Assembly (NCBI RefSeq): GCF_000384395.1
Contig: NZ_ARWE01000001.1
Location: forward strand, 3,322,501 to 3,386,500
From: Geopsychrobacter electrodiphilus DSM 16401
Lineage (GTDB): Bacteria; Desulfobacterota; Desulfuromonadia; Desulfuromonadales; Geopsychrobacteraceae
Direction: 5' to 3'
DNA: 64,000 nucleotides
Part shown: one piece after another, positions 54,423 through 64,000 of the stretch
How the letters are laid out: each line of letters opens with the position of its first letter
Numbering within the stretch: position 1 is the first letter of the stretch
Notes under the pieces: generated by a model
Databases searched by the model: none
Told to the model about the DNA's origin: nothing
The model's input: only the letters and a program-made list of their open reading frames with translations
Translations under genes and position numbers: made by a program

Positions 54423-55522
54423 GGTTCACACCCACGCTCCGCGTTATGATGGCAATACTGTGCGGCGCTCTGCTTCTGCCCCTCTCTGCCATTCAGACCT
54501 GCGCGGCGCCGCAGACATCCTCTGCCACCGGCGATACTGCGTCTGCCGGACCGCAGCTGATGACCCTGGCACGCCCCGAACTGCGCACATTTATTCAGCA
54601 GATTCCCTGGATCGGCCGCGTCGAGACCAAGGTTTCGGTGAAACTGAGCGCGCCCCTGGCTGGCCAGATCGCGACGATCAGCGTTGAGGATCAGGCCCGG
54701 GTTAAAAAAGGCCAGCTGCTGGTGACACTCGGTGGTTTTCAGGTGGAAGGGGAGCGCGCCCGACTGACGGCTGAGGTTGAATCCCTGCACACCCAGCTTG
54801 AACTGGCGCAGCAGACCCGGAAACGGCTCAAGGAGAGTCTGCAGGCACAACTGGCGACAAAAGATCAGCTGGCCGCAGCTCTGAGGACACAGGTGCAACT
54901 TGAAACACGCTGGCATGAAGCGCTCACGCAGCAGAAACTCTTTGAGAAAAAAATTCTCATCACCGCCCCCACAAATGGAATTTTCACGCAACGGCGGGTC
55001 AGTTTGGGGCAACAGGTGAAGGCCGGTGAGGTGATCGCTGACGTCATCGACCTGGATCAGCTGCGTGTCCTGGCCTTCATTACGCCAGCGGCAGGTGTTG
55101 AGCTGCGGGGCAGAGAGGCTCGGCTTCAGCCTGACCAGATGCAGCCGGCCTTGCGGGGAGTGGTGCAGGCCGTGCTGCCTCAGGCCAGCGCGACCGGGGC
55201 GCTGCAAATCTGGATCGAGGGCCCACAAATCAATCGCCTGCTGCGGCCCGACCAGACGGTTGCCGGAACTGTCACTATTGCGACCGGGACGCAAGCCCTC
55301 GCGGTTCCGCAATCGGCGATCATCTACGATGCAGAAGAAAATCCCCTGATTTTCGTGCAGAAAAACCAAACGTTTGTGCCGCAGTATGTTCAGCTGGGCC
55401 AGGTGCAAAATGGCTGGGTGGAGGTTCTCTCCGGCCTGAGCGCAGACCAGACCCTGGTCACAGAAGGGGGCTACGAACTCTTTTATCGCCAGTTCAATAA
55501 ACAGTTCAAGGTCGCGGATTAA
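54419..55522 (+). CDS. RND efflux periplasmic adaptor (HlyD/MFP family)
   Basis: This 367-residue exported protein has a signal peptide (MAILCGALLLPLSAIQTCAA) and a lipoyl/barrel half-motif (VKLSAPLAGQIATISVEDQARVKKGQLL). A coiled-coil hairpin (~115-170) and the returning lipoyl strand (ITAPTNGIFTQRRVSLGQQV) follow. It links the inner-membrane pump with the outer-membrane channel. Start is an ATGA overlap with the preceding gene. Confidence 0.9.
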   Translation: MRFTPTLRVMMAILCGALLLPLSAIQTCAAPQTSSATGDTASAGPQLMTLARPELRTFIQQIPWIGRVETKVSVKLSAPLAGQIATISVEDQARVKKGQLLVTLGGFQVEGERARLTAEVESLHTQLELAQQTRKRLKESLQAQLATKDQLAAALRTQVQLETRWHEALTQQKLFEKKILITAPTNGIFTQRRVSLGQQVKAGEVIADVIDLDQLRVLAFITPAAGVELRGREARLQPDQMQPALRGVVQAVLPQASATGALQIWIEGPQINRLLRPDQTVAGTVTIATGTQALAVPQSAIIYDAEENPLIFVQKNQTFVPQYVQLGQVQNGWVEVLSGLSADQTLVTEGGYELFYRQFNKQFKVAD

Positions 55523-55525
55523 ACG

Positions 55526-58500
55526 ATGCAGAAATTTCTGAAACTGACCATCGCCAATCCGCTTGCGGTCATACTGCTGGTGATGATCGCGGTCTGGGGT
55601 GGGGCCTTCGCCCTGCTGCACCTGCCGGTGGGTCTGTTTCCCGGTCTGGATGTGCCGGTGGTCAACGTAATTACCCATTATCCCGGCGCCGCCGCGGAAG
55701 ACGTGGAACTGCTCGTTACGCGCCCGATCGAGGATCGGATCCGCGCTATTTCCGGGGTTCGGCGCGTCGCCTCTACTTCCATCGAGGGGGTCTCTCAGGT
55801 CACAGCCGAATTTGATTGGGGCCTGCGGCTGACCGATGCGCGCCAGCTGATCCAGGCTGAACTGGCACCTCTTCAACGCGAGTTGCCCGGCGACGTCAGA
55901 CCTCGACTGGAGAATATCGGCACGACCCTGCAAGAGGTCGCGGGTTATGTAGTTTCCGGCGGCGGGAACCCGAGTGAGCTGCGTACAACGGTGCGCAGCA
56001 CGCTGGTCAGCCGCCTGATGAGTGTCGCCGGGGTCGCTCACGTCGAGGTTCTGGGCGGCGACGAACCGGCCTATATCGTCCAGCTCAGGCCGGAGGCCTT
56101 ATCCCGCCATCACCTGACGCTCAGCGCCGTTTCTGCCGCCCTGAGCAGATACAACCAGGTGGCCGCGACCGACTTTATCGAGCGCGGGGCGCGCGAATAT
56201 TTTATCCGCGGCGATAGCCGCTTACAGACGGCAGCGGATATCCTGGCGGTGCCGGTGGTTGCCGACGGCGTCAACTCGATCTTTTTGCGAGATATTGCCC
56301 GGGTGAAAAGCGGACGGGTGCCCAGGCACTACCGGGTACATGGTAATGGCCTGCCCGCAGTGGCATTTCTCGTCAGCAAGCAAACCCAGGCCAGCACGAT
56401 TGGCGTCGTTCAGGGCGTCGACCGCGAGCTGCAAAGCCTCAAATCGCTCCTCCCGCCCGGGGCAAAAATCCGCAAATTCTATGATCAGGCCGACATTGTC
56501 AGCGAAGCCCGAGACGCACTCTTTCACGATCTGATCCTGGGCGCTTTGCTGGCGGTGGCGGTGCTGTTTTTCTTTATGGGCCCCCTGCGCGCGACCCTGA
56601 TCGTGACCGCGACCATCCCGATCACCCTGCTGGCGACCCTGGCGGTGATGCAGCTGTTCGGCCAGACCCTCAATGTGATCACCCTTTCGGCCCTGACCCT
56701 GGCGGTCGGGATGGTGGTCGACGATGCGATCGTGGTGGCCGAAAGCGTGATGCGCCATCTGCAGTCGGGAGCAGGGCGGCAGGCCGCCAGCCTGGCCGGA
56801 GCGGCAGAGATTGCGGGGCCGGATATCTCCGGCACCCTGACCACGGTAGCGGCCTTTGCGCCCCTGCTGTTCCTGGGCGGCATCGCCGGCCTTTTCGTGC
56901 GTCCTTTCGGCCTGGTCGTCAGCGTCGCGCTGCTGGCTTCCCTCGTCGTTTCCCTGACCCTGGTGCCGATGCTGTTCGGCCAGATTGACTGCGTCGGTCG
57001 CCACCGCGCCCTGGGTTCGCGACTTCTGGATGGTCTGGACCGGGGGCTGCAGAAGACGCTGCGCTGCGCCTTTGCCCACCGCGGTCTGGTGCTGCTGCTG
57101 GGGGGATTGAGTCTGGGGCTGGGTGGGCTTGCCGCCTGGCTGGGACCGGTCAGTGTTCTGCCGCCGATCGACGAGGGTGCGATCCTCATCGAATACGTCA
57201 TGCCGCCGGGGACCTCCCTGAGCGAGAGCGACCGGGTCGGCAATATTCTTGAACAACAGGCCCTGGCACAACCGGATGTCGAGACCGTCTATCGCCGCAC
57301 CGGGTCACCTGAAGGCGGGTTTCAAATCGAGGGGGTCAATCGCGGCGAACTTACGCTCAAGCTCAGTCCACGCAAGGTCCGCAGCCGGACAGTGGCTCAG
57401 ATCATTGCGCGCCTGCGCAGCGCATACGCCCAGATTCCCGGCGTAGCCTTTCTGTATCACCAGCCGACCCAGGAAAAAATGGACGAAAGTCTTTCAGGTT
57501 TGCCCGCCCTGTTCGGGGTAACAATCTATGGCAGGGATAACAACAGACTTGTCACCCTCGCGGGTCAAGCCGAAGAGATCATGGCCAAAGACTCGGCGCT
57601 GGCCAACATCATCAACAACACCAAGATCAAGAGTCCCCAGATCATCTTCCGGCCTGACCCGCTCGAACTGGCCCGCTACGGCCTCGCGCCCGGCGATGTT
57701 TTCGCGACGATTCAGGCCAGTCGCTCAGGGCTCCTGGCGACAACCATCCTGCGCCAGAGACAACAGGTGCAGGTTTTGCTCAAGAATGATGCGCCGCCCG
57801 ACATGACCCTCGATCTGCTCGAGGGGCTGGCGATTAACACCGCTAAGGGTCCGGTACCGCTGCGACAGCTGGCCAAGGTTGAAATGACCCATCTGCCCGC
57901 CGCCGTGACCCGCCTCAATGGCCAACGCGAAGTCACGCTGCTGGCCGAGGTCGATGGCAGCATCCCTGCGGCGGTGGAGCGGCTGCGCCAGAAGTTCTCA
58001 GCTATCAGCCTCCCTGAGGGCTATAGCATTACCTTTACCGGTCAGTACCAGGTGCTCACTCAAACAATCCGGGACTTTCTGCTGGTCGGGCTGGCGGCCA
58101 TGATGCTGGTCTATCTGATCCTGACCATGCAGTTTCACTCCTGGCGTCAGCCGTTGATCATTCTGGTGACCATCCCGGTGGCCCTGGTGGGTGCAATCGT
58201 ACTGTTGGCCATCACCCAGGTCGGCCTCGACGTCTCGGTCGGCATGGGGGTTCTGACCCTGGTTGGCATCGCGGTCAATAACGCGATCGTCCTTCTCGAC
58301 TACACCAACCGGCAGGTCGCCGCTGGTCAGGACCTGACCGATGCCCTGCTGGCTGCCGCCTCGGTCCGCCTGCGCCCCATCCTGATGACGGCGACGACCA
58401 CAATCTGCGCCCTGATACCAGTCGCTCTCAACCCGGCGGTCGGCTCACGGATCTTTCAACCCTTCGCGATCACCGTTATCGGCGGGCTGCTTTCAGCGAC

Positions 58501-58558
58501 CTTCGCCACCCTGATTCTGGTCCCGGTGCTCAGAACCTTTCGCCAGCAGGGGGAGTAA
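55526..58558 (+). CDS. RND family efflux pump, inner-membrane permease
   Basis: This 1010-residue proton antiporter shows the RND layout: one N-terminal helix, a large periplasmic loop, five to six helices, a second periplasmic loop and the rest of twelve helices. The proton-relay pair is present in TM4 as GMVVDDAIVVAESV, as in drug (HAE) pumps. The first loop (TRPIEDRIRAISGVRRVAST, then GVSQVTAEFDWG) is closer to the CzcA metal group. Substrates cannot be assigned. It forms an operon with the adaptor and channel genes. Confidence 0.92.
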   Translation: MQKFLKLTIANPLAVILLVMIAVWGGAFALLHLPVGLFPGLDVPVVNVITHYPGAAAEDVELLVTRPIEDRIRAISGVRRVASTSIEGVSQVTAEFDWGLRLTDARQLIQAELAPLQRELPGDVRPRLENIGTTLQEVAGYVVSGGGNPSELRTTVRSTLVSRLMSVAGVAHVEVLGGDEPAYIVQLRPEALSRHHLTLSAVSAALSRYNQVAATDFIERGAREYFIRGDSRLQTAADILAVPVVADGVNSIFLRDIARVKSGRVPRHYRVHGNGLPAVAFLVSKQTQASTIGVVQGVDRELQSLKSLLPPGAKIRKFYDQADIVSEARDALFHDLILGALLAVAVLFFFMGPLRATLIVTATIPITLLATLAVMQLFGQTLNVITLSALTLAVGMVVDDAIVVAESVMRHLQSGAGRQAASLAGAAEIAGPDISGTLTTVAAFAPLLFLGGIAGLFVRPFGLVVSVALLASLVVSLTLVPMLFGQIDCVGRHRALGSRLLDGLDRGLQKTLRCAFAHRGLVLLLGGLSLGLGGLAAWLGPVSVLPPIDEGAILIEYVMPPGTSLSESDRVGNILEQQALAQPDVETVYRRTGSPEGGFQIEGVNRGELTLKLSPRKVRSRTVAQIIARLRSAYAQIPGVAFLYHQPTQEKMDESLSGLPALFGVTIYGRDNNRLVTLAGQAEEIMAKDSALANIINNTKIKSPQIIFRPDPLELARYGLAPGDVFATIQASRSGLLATTILRQRQQVQVLLKNDAPPDMTLDLLEGLAINTAKGPVPLRQLAKVEMTHLPAAVTRLNGQREVTLLAEVDGSIPAAVERLRQKFSAISLPEGYSITFTGQYQVLTQTIRDFLLVGLAAMMLVYLILTMQFHSWRQPLIILVTIPVALVGAIVLLAITQVGLDVSVGMGVLTLVGIAVNNAIVLLDYTNRQVAAGQDLTDALLAAASVRLRPILMTATTTICALIPVALNPAVGSRIFQPFAITVIGGLLSATFATLILVPVLRTFRQQGE

Positions 58559-58658
58559 AAACGGGCACTATGGCATTGAAAGGATGACTTGGATGGCTCC
58601 AGCTTGAAGCCAGATGATGTCCATTCAGGATTCCCGCTGTTGATCATGATTTGAGGGT

Positions 58659-59885
58659 TCAGGTGCTTTTAATTCGTGGCGGGGATCTTTGTTTCCAGGC
58701 CCAGGTAAAACCGGCCAGGGCCACGGCCGCGATTGACGCCCCGCCGTAAAAGGTGGTCGCGGCCCCGAAATGCTGCCAGAGACCACCGGCAAGCAGGCTG
58801 GCGAACAGGATGGCGATGCCGCTGACCAGACCGAAGATCCCGAAGGCGGTACCGCGTAACTCCGGCGTTGCGGCGTCGGCCACCAGAGCCGAGAGCAGGC
58901 CCTGGGTCAGGCCCAGATGCAGCCCCCACAATCCCGCACCGGCATAGACCCACCACAGATTCGCCGCTCCGGCCAGCAACAGGTCGGCGGCAATCAAGAC
59001 CAACAAACCCGTGGCCATCAACCCCTTACGTCCGATGCGGTCCGAAAGCTTGCCCACCGGGTAGGCGGTCAGGCTGTAAGCGATGTTCATGACCACCAGC
59101 ACCAGCGGAATCAGGCCGGCGCGCAAGCCCAGATCTTCGGCGCGCAGCAGCAAAAAGGCCTCGCTGAAGCGAGCCAGGGTAAAGAGCGCGCCGATCACCA
59201 CCACTAACCAATAGCCGGAACCGAGGCGCGCCAGGCTATGACGCCGAAAAGGAAAGCTGAAGCGTTTTTCGCTGTTTGATGCCGGTTCCTTGACCCAGAA
59301 AAACAGGATCAAAACCGCCATCAGCCCCGGAATAAAAGCGATCCAGAAGACCCGGCGAAAGTTGTCGCCGGTCAGCAGCATCAGGCCGATAGCGAGCAGC
59401 GGTCCGGCGAAGGCGCCGACGCTGTCGAGGGACTGACGCAGGCCAAAAGCGGCACCGCGCTGTGCAGGTGGGGTGACATCAGCGACCAGCGCATCGCGCG
59501 GCGCACCACGCACCCCCTTGCCGATGCGATCAACGAAACGCGCACCGAACACCAGCCCGATACTGGGCGCCATGGCAAACAAGGGTTTGCTGAAGGCGCC
59601 CAGCCCATAGCCGCACAGAGCCAGAATCTTGCGCTTGCCGAGCCAGTCGCTTAAGGTCCCGGAAAAAACCTTCACGATCAGTGCAGTGCCCTCGGCCACC
59701 CCCTCAATCAAGCCGACGGTCTGGACACTGGCGCCGAGAATACTGACCAGAAACACCGGCAGCAGGCTGTGGACGATCTCGGACGAGACATCCATGAACA
59801 TGCTGACCAGACCGAGCGCCCAGACGGTTGTCGGAAGCGCGCGCCTGGCAGGCAGTGGTGTTTCAGACTCAGTCGACATTGCCAT
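58659..59885 (-). CDS. MFS transporter
   Basis: This 408-residue protein has twelve hydrophobic segments and the MFS motif A variants [15 protein letters not shown] and [13 protein letters not shown]. The [13 protein letters not shown] loop is typical of a widespread efflux-type subfamily of unknown substrate. The start is the ATG at 59885 with GAGG six bases upstream, overlapping the end of the DedA gene by 17 bp; a longer open frame would lie fully within that gene. Confidence 0.85.
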   Translation of the reverse strand: MAMSTESETPLPARRALPTTVWALGLVSMFMDVSSEIVHSLLPVFLVSILGASVQTVGLIEGVAEGTALIVKVFSGTLSDWLGKRKILALCGYGLGAFSKPLFAMAPSIGLVFGARFVDRIGKGVRGAPRDALVADVTPPAQRGAAFGLRQSLDSVGAFAGPLLAIGLMLLTGDNFRRVFWIAFIPGLMAVLILFFWVKEPASNSEKRFSFPFRRHSLARLGSGYWLVVVIGALFTLARFSEAFLLLRAEDLGLRAGLIPLVLVVMNIAYSLTAYPVGKLSDRIGRKGLMATGLLVLIAADLLLAGAANLWWVYAGAGLWGLHLGLTQGLLSALVADAATPELRGTAFGIFGLVSGIAILFASLLAGGLWQHFGAATTFYGGASIAAVALAGFTWAWKQRSPPRIKST

Positions 59886-60513
59886 CCGCGGCCTCAGGGA
59901 GTGAACCCTGGCTCCGACCTTGCCGACGACGCAGCCAGATATAGCCCGCCACCAACAGCAGACAGGCAAACAGGACCAGCCATAAAATGCGATGCAGGTA
60001 CTGCCCGACCAGCTGCGGGTTATTACCGATGACATAACCGGTCAGCGCCAGGATAATAACCCAGACACCGGATCCCAGCGCGGTGAAGGCCGCAAAGAGC
60101 AGCGGGTTCATGCGCGCCAGTCCGGCGGGCAGGCTGATGTATTGACGGATACCGGGCAACAGGCGGCCGACAAAGGTCGAGATATGCCCATGACGGGCAA
60201 AGAACAGTTCGGCCCGATCGAGGGATTTGGAACTCACCAGGAAATAACGCCCGTAACGCTCAAATAGCGGCCGGCCCCATCTGACCGCCAGCCAGTAATT
60301 AAAGCTGGCCCCGAGCAGGCTGCCGAGAATTCCTGAGCCGATCACCAGCGCCAGAGACATCTCGCCCTGGGCGGCCAGGTATCCGGCCGGAGGCACCACA
60401 ACTTCGCTGGGAAATGGGAAAAATGAGGATTCGAGAAACATCAGCACAATAATGCCGGGATAGCCCCAGAGTCCGACGGTGTCGACAATCCAACTGACGA
60501 TCTGATGCAGCAT
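59869..60513 (-). CDS. DedA family membrane protein
   Basis: This 214-residue protein has the DedA/VTT pattern: [22 protein letters not shown], then [20 protein letters not shown] and [22 protein letters not shown] with the conserved Arg. DedA proteins scramble or transport membrane lipids such as undecaprenyl phosphate or phosphatidylethanolamine. It is the middle gene of a YkgJ-DedA-MFS run, starting 1 bp after the YkgJ stop. Confidence 0.9.
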   Translation of the reverse strand: MLHQIVSWIVDTVGLWGYPGIIVLMFLESSFFPFPSEVVVPPAGYLAAQGEMSLALVIGSGILGSLLGASFNYWLAVRWGRPLFERYGRYFLVSSKSLDRAELFFARHGHISTFVGRLLPGIRQYISLPAGLARMNPLLFAAFTALGSGVWVIILALTGYVIGNNPQLVGQYLHRILWLVLFACLLLVAGYIWLRRRQGRSQGSLPEAADGNVD

Positions 60514-60514
60514 A

Positions 60515-60940
60515 TCAATCCTTCTGGGTTACGGCCATTGGGTTAAGGTCCCTGCTACTGAAGTCATAGCCACAACGAGTACCGCAAGCCTCGGCCTCAG
60601 CGACATCTCTTGGGTCGATGGGGAAAACCTTGCAGGCCTGAGGGCGGCAAATGCCATAGACGATACAATTCCCGTCATTTGTCAGCGACGGGCAGGTAAA
60701 CAACAGATTACAACAGGTGCCGCATTGTCGACATTTACCCTGCCGGGTCGAAAGCTGGTTCTGAACGTAACTCTTACGAAAATGAACCAGAAAAAAACGC
60801 CTTAGTTTCCCCGTTGCGTGAAGCAAAAAACGTGAATTGCTGAAGGACCGGGTGACCGTAGAGAACAAACGCCAGGAAAGCTGAACCCGGTCGGCTAACT
60901 GGTCACTGAACCCTTCCCTCTTATGCTGTACTGTCTGCAT
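60515..60940 (-). CDS. YkgJ-family cysteine cluster protein
   Basis: This 141-residue protein carries the conserved cysteine cluster [17 protein letters not shown] with further [10 protein letters not shown] and CGTRCGY cysteines, which may bind zinc or an iron-sulfur centre. The N-terminal 60 residues are basic and unrelated. An AGGAGG site precedes the ATG. Function is unknown. It is first in the YkgJ-DedA-MFS operon. Confidence 0.82.
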   Translation of the reverse strand: MQTVQHKREGFSDQLADRVQLSWRLFSTVTRSFSNSRFLLHATGKLRRFFLVHFRKSYVQNQLSTRQGKCRQCGTCCNLLFTCPSLTNDGNCIVYGICRPQACKVFPIDPRDVAEAEACGTRCGYDFSSRDLNPMAVTQKD

Positions 60941-61098
60941 ATCGCCTCCTGTTGACAGCTCGCAAAAATAGTTTACGTCGTTAAATTTCCGGTTTCGAGC
61001 AAATCGGACCTATGACCAAACCGGCACCGTCGAGAAACACCAGCAGATCCCCGGATGCGGACGGTATCGACTATCCAGCGGAAGATCTGGTGCAACAT

Positions 61099-63057
61099 TT
61101 ATTTGACCATTTCGACGCCCGAGCCCGCGGGAGTCTTGAGTAACAGGATCTTGCCCACGGCATCAGCGGGCAGAGGCGGGGGAACCTGAGCCCAGCTCAT
61201 GTTGAGCATATTTTGCTGCTCAAGATCGCCTGCCAGCGTCTGCAGTGACGCACCGAAATCCTTTTTTCCCAGCGGCAAGGTCAGAAGATTGGCCAGCGGC
61301 TGAGCGGTCTCATGCTCAACCGTGCCTGCCCACAGCGGTTCGCCGTTTTTAAGCTGAAAGGAGGTCGGCCAGAGGCGCAGGACCATGCGACTGGGGGGGA
61401 CATACTTGACGAGGCGCAAAATTTCCCGGCGGCCGTTGGACAGACGGGGCAACAGGGGCAATTGAGCGACCGGAATGTCAGAAACGAACAGATTCAGTAA
61501 CTGCCGGGCCGTCAATCCGGGGGCCGGCTGCCAGCCATGCCTGAACAGGGCCCTGGCCAAATACTGCGGATCTCCAGCCAGTTGCAGGGTCAGGGGCTGT
61601 TCCATGTCCCCCAACAGGGTATAACGCCAGGTCGGGAGTTGCCGGAAACCCTGATTCTGCCAATCCGCGGATTCCAGGATCTGCAGGGGCTCCTGGGCAC
61701 GATAGCGGAGCAGGTCCGATGCGTGGCGCTGGTTGATGTGCCCGACCCCTGCGAGGAGCAGCATCAGGAGCACCGATAGCAATACAGGCCGCATTGGAAC
61801 TGAGGTTTTGGCGCCACGCAGATAGAAAATCCCCAGCAGAATCACCCAGCTCCAACCCAGGGCCATGCCGCCGACAACATCGGACAGCCAGTGCGCGCCA
61901 AGATAGATGCGCGACAATGCAATCAACAGCGAGACCCCGATCGCGGCGCCAAAGGGAGTCCAGCGCCAGCGTGGAGCAAAACTGCGCGCCAGCAGCAGGG
62001 CCAAAAAGCCGTAAAACACCACGCTCATGGTGCTGTGCCCGCTGGGGAAGCCCCAGCTGGAAACCCCGCTGTAAATATCGATCGGCCGGGGTCGATGCAA
62101 GGTCCATTTGAACAGCTGCACCAGCCCGACACCGCCAGCAACGGCAGCCAGCCAGTACCACACATCACGAAACCTGCGGTGAAACAACAGCACCGCCAGC
62201 ACCGTTAATACCAGCGGGAAAAGAACCAGGGCATCACCGAGCTCGGTGAGCGCTACAAAAAACTGATCCCCCCAGGGCGAGCGCAGCGACTGCAGCCAGT
62301 GATAGATCGCCTGATCGGCCTGAACCAGCGGATCAAAGGTGATCAGATCCTCCAGCACCCCGGCGAATAACCAGACCGCCAGCAGCAGCGCAATACAGAG
62401 CAGCGGCAGCAGTCTCTCCCCTTTGGCCCCGAGGCGCCCCAGACGCTCGAACCCCTTGCGCGTGAGCCAGAAGGTCAACCACAGAAGCAGCCCCAGCATC
62501 AGCAACAACAGGCTGAGCCGGGTGCTGACGGCGCCGACCAGAGTCAGTGAGCTGCCGAGGATAACCCCAGGGAGAATGTAGGCGAAGGCCCAGCCGATGG
62601 CAGAAAGTATATTGACCAGCAAAAAGCGCCTGACCGGCATATCCAGCATGCCGGCGATGACCGGAATGACCGGGCGCACCGGACCGACAAAGCGGCCGAA
62701 TAGTACGCTCTTGCCGCCATGTTTATGGAAGAACTCTTCACCACGCTGCAAAAGTTGCGGATGCTTGCGAAACGGCCAGAGTTCTTTGATCCCCTGATGG
62801 TAATGATGCCCCAGCCAATAGCTGAGGCCATCACCACTAATAGCCCCGGCCATGGCGGCAAGCAGGGTGATTTTCAGGGAGATAGCTCCGCTGCCGGCGA
62901 GGGCGCCGATGCCGACCATCATCACCGTTCCAGGCACCAGCAGGCCGACCAGAGCCAGGGATTCTGAAAGCGAAATCAGAAAGATCGCCAGATAAGTTGC
63001 CAGGGGGTAAAGCGAAACCCATTGCAACAGATTATGCCAGAGGTGCGACCAGTCCAT
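61099..63057 (-). CDS. DedA-PAP2 phosphatase-LssY fusion
   Basis: This 652-residue membrane protein joins three parts. Residues ~1-190 are a DedA domain (LVGLLVPGTVMMVGIGALAG and LFGRFVGPVRPVIPVIAGML). Residues ~215-420 are a PAP2 phosphatase with its catalytic motifs KWTLHRPRP, GFPSGHSTMS and SRIYLGAHWLSDVVGG. The remainder resembles the C-terminal domain of Legionella LssY. The fusion would couple movement and dephosphorylation of lipid phosphates such as undecaprenyl pyrophosphate or phosphatidic acid. Start: ATG with AAAGG. It follows the sulfatase gene by 17 bp. Confidence 0.87.
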   Translation of the reverse strand: MDWSHLWHNLLQWVSLYPLATYLAIFLISLSESLALVGLLVPGTVMMVGIGALAGSGAISLKITLLAAMAGAISGDGLSYWLGHHYHQGIKELWPFRKHPQLLQRGEEFFHKHGGKSVLFGRFVGPVRPVIPVIAGMLDMPVRRFLLVNILSAIGWAFAYILPGVILGSSLTLVGAVSTRLSLLLLMLGLLLWLTFWLTRKGFERLGRLGAKGERLLPLLCIALLLAVWLFAGVLEDLITFDPLVQADQAIYHWLQSLRSPWGDQFFVALTELGDALVLFPLVLTVLAVLLFHRRFRDVWYWLAAVAGGVGLVQLFKWTLHRPRPIDIYSGVSSWGFPSGHSTMSVVFYGFLALLLARSFAPRWRWTPFGAAIGVSLLIALSRIYLGAHWLSDVVGGMALGWSWVILLGIFYLRGAKTSVPMRPVLLSVLLMLLLAGVGHINQRHASDLLRYRAQEPLQILESADWQNQGFRQLPTWRYTLLGDMEQPLTLQLAGDPQYLARALFRHGWQPAPGLTARQLLNLFVSDIPVAQLPLLPRLSNGRREILRLVKYVPPSRMVLRLWPTSFQLKNGEPLWAGTVEHETAQPLANLLTLPLGKKDFGASLQTLAGDLEQQNMLNMSWAQVPPPLPADAVGKILLLKTPAGSGVEMVK

Positions 63058-63074
63058 AACGGCCTTTCAGGGTG

Positions 63075-64000
63075 TCACTTTTGCACGGCCTGTTCAGATT
63101 CAGGCTTTATTTTCTCCGGCAGTCGATACTGCTGATTAAAGTAGGTATAAGACGGCCAGAGCGCAAGTGCTGAGGCTTCGACCGCAAACTTGGGATCAAG
63201 GTCCTGGGCGACGAGCTTGCCGCCGGTGTAACGGAACTGTTTGGCTGGCAGGTGTGGCTGTTGCACGATGACCTGATCGCCGACCATGGTCGCGTGGTTC
63301 AGATTGAACTGCATGACCGCATGCCCAGGATCGTCGGCCGGAATCTGTAACAGGTTGCGCCCTGGCATGGGGTGCCAGGTAGTCTTACCCAGAAGGCTCA
63401 GCAGGGTCGTCGGCAGATCGGACTGGCCGGCAATTTTGCTGATAACCTGCGGTTTGATGTCGGCGCCCAGAATCAGCGCGGGGATGTGAAACTTGTTAAT
63501 CGGCACCAGAGCGTTACCGTAAACCCGATTTGAATGATCGGCGACAATCACAAAAAGAGTGTTCTTCCAGTAATCCGATTTCTGCGCCTGAGCGATGAAT
63601 TTCCCCAGGGCATAGTCGCTGTAGCGCACCGCATTCCCGAGCTTGGAATAGGCCTGTTCGTTTTTCAGAATGCCACTGGGGATATCGAAAGGTTCATGGT
63701 TTGAGGTGCTGAAAACCAGAGCGAAGAACGGCTTGTCACCCATCTTGCGAAATTCTTCATCGGCGCGGTTAAACAAATCTTCGTCCGAAACCCCCCAGGT
63801 TCCCCGGAATTTAGGGGTTTCGAAATCACCTTGATCGACGACCTTGTCGAAACCGTTCCCGAGGAAAAATCCGCGCATATTATCAAAAATACTCTCACCA
63901 CCATAAATAAAGCTGCTTTTGTAGCCCAGCGGTTTAAACAGCTGCGCCAGGGTAAAGAAGTGCCGTTGCGCCAGGCCGAGTTTGACCACGCTACGTCCGG
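63075..64000 (-). CDS. LTA synthase-like sulfatase-fold protein (5' end outside window)
   Basis: The frame is open to the window edge, so the N-terminal membrane part and the nucleophile region are missing. The visible ~308 residues match the extracellular half of the LTA synthase/phosphoglycerol transferase family: LKPLGYKSSFIYGGE, DNMRGFFLGNGFDKVVDQ, STSNHEPFDIP and VIVADHSNRVYG with metal-binding Asp-His. Members transfer glycerol phosphate or phosphoethanolamine to envelope glycans or lipids. Its operon with a DedA-PAP2 protein suggests envelope lipid or glycan modification. Confidence 0.85.
   Translation of the reverse strand, partial: GRSVVKLGLAQRHFFTLAQLFKPLGYKSSFIYGGESIFDNMRGFFLGNGFDKVVDQGDFETPKFRGTWGVSDEDLFNRADEEFRKMGDKPFFALVFSTSNHEPFDIPSGILKNEQAYSKLGNAVRYSDYALGKFIAQAQKSDYWKNTLFVIVADHSNRVYGNALVPINKFHIPALILGADIKPQVISKIAGQSDLPTTLLSLLGKTTWHPMPGRNLLQIPADDPGHAVMQFNLNHATMVGDQVIVQQPHLPAKQFRYTGGKLVAQDLDPKFAVEASALALWPSYTYFNQQYRLPEKIKPESEQAVQK

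Noticed and set aside
61012-61143. Small plus-strand ORF of 43 codons at the 3' end of the DedA-PAP2 gene
   Set aside because: It overlaps a real gene on the opposite strand, has no clear ribosome binding site and matches nothing.

Overview
This is a gene-dense chromosomal window of moderately high G+C from a Gram-negative bacterium. Lipoprotein signal peptides, periplasmic proteins and an RND efflux system show an outer membrane. Large PAS-rich hybrid kinases, several sigma-54 activators, a GGDEF protein resembling the Hypr class of Geobacter, and a dipeptide transporter under sigma-54 control suggest Desulfuromonadia (the Geobacter, Desulfuromonas and Geopsychrobacter relatives). That assignment is inference; no rRNA or other strong marker is present. 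I saw no tRNA, rRNA, CRISPR array or prophage.

Layout. 1-3.6 kb: end of a cation diffusion facilitator gene, a pseudouridine synthase, a small repeat element, a DUF3820 protein and dbpA. 3.6-8.7 kb: an accessory stretch with a Cys-rich repeat lipoprotein, a second copy of the last 79 bp of dbpA, and a fibronectin type III lipoprotein. 9-17.6 kb: an unusual 5'-nuclease/RNase HI fusion, an acetyltransferase, a variant GGDEF protein with a lipoprotein, a flavoprotein, rhomboid, HNH and YitT proteins and an exported ATP-dependent DNA ligase. 17.6-26.2 kb: fabH with a small membrane protein, a broken membrane-protein gene, a hybrid kinase, a methyltransferase, rhlE, a metallopeptidase, a second pseudouridine synthase and yigZ. 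26.2-31.6 kb: a 1194-residue hybrid kinase, a complete IS30-type element and a frameshifted flavodoxin-like remnant.

31.6-39.5 kb is one regulon. An oligopeptide ABC transporter with a nitrilase-family amidase lies behind a clear -24/-12 promoter. Its sigma-54 activator is encoded next door, and matching 22-bp palindromes lie upstream of both units. 40-45.6 kb holds housekeeping and stress genes, including a ribosome-associated protein that apparently starts at ATT. 45.7-50.6 kb is a second signalling unit: a histidine kinase, a sigma-54 response regulator, then tandem palindromes and a -24/-12 promoter in front of another response regulator and a DegP protease. 50.7-58.6 kb holds K+ uptake (TrkH/TrkA type) and a three-gene RND efflux operon. 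58.7-64 kb, on the minus strand, holds membrane and envelope lipid genes: MFS, DedA, YkgJ, a DedA-PAP2-LssY fusion and a truncated LTA-synthase-like sulfatase.

The most interesting unexplained signals are: (1) the 5'-nuclease/RNase HI fusion; (2) a pair of 77-nt hairpins at 23.8 and 43.8 kb whose stems differ but still pair while the 31-nt apical sequence is nearly identical; (3) the dbpA-tail duplication around a lipoprotein islet; (4) the two sigma-54 regulons, where operator, promoter and target can be read directly from the DNA.
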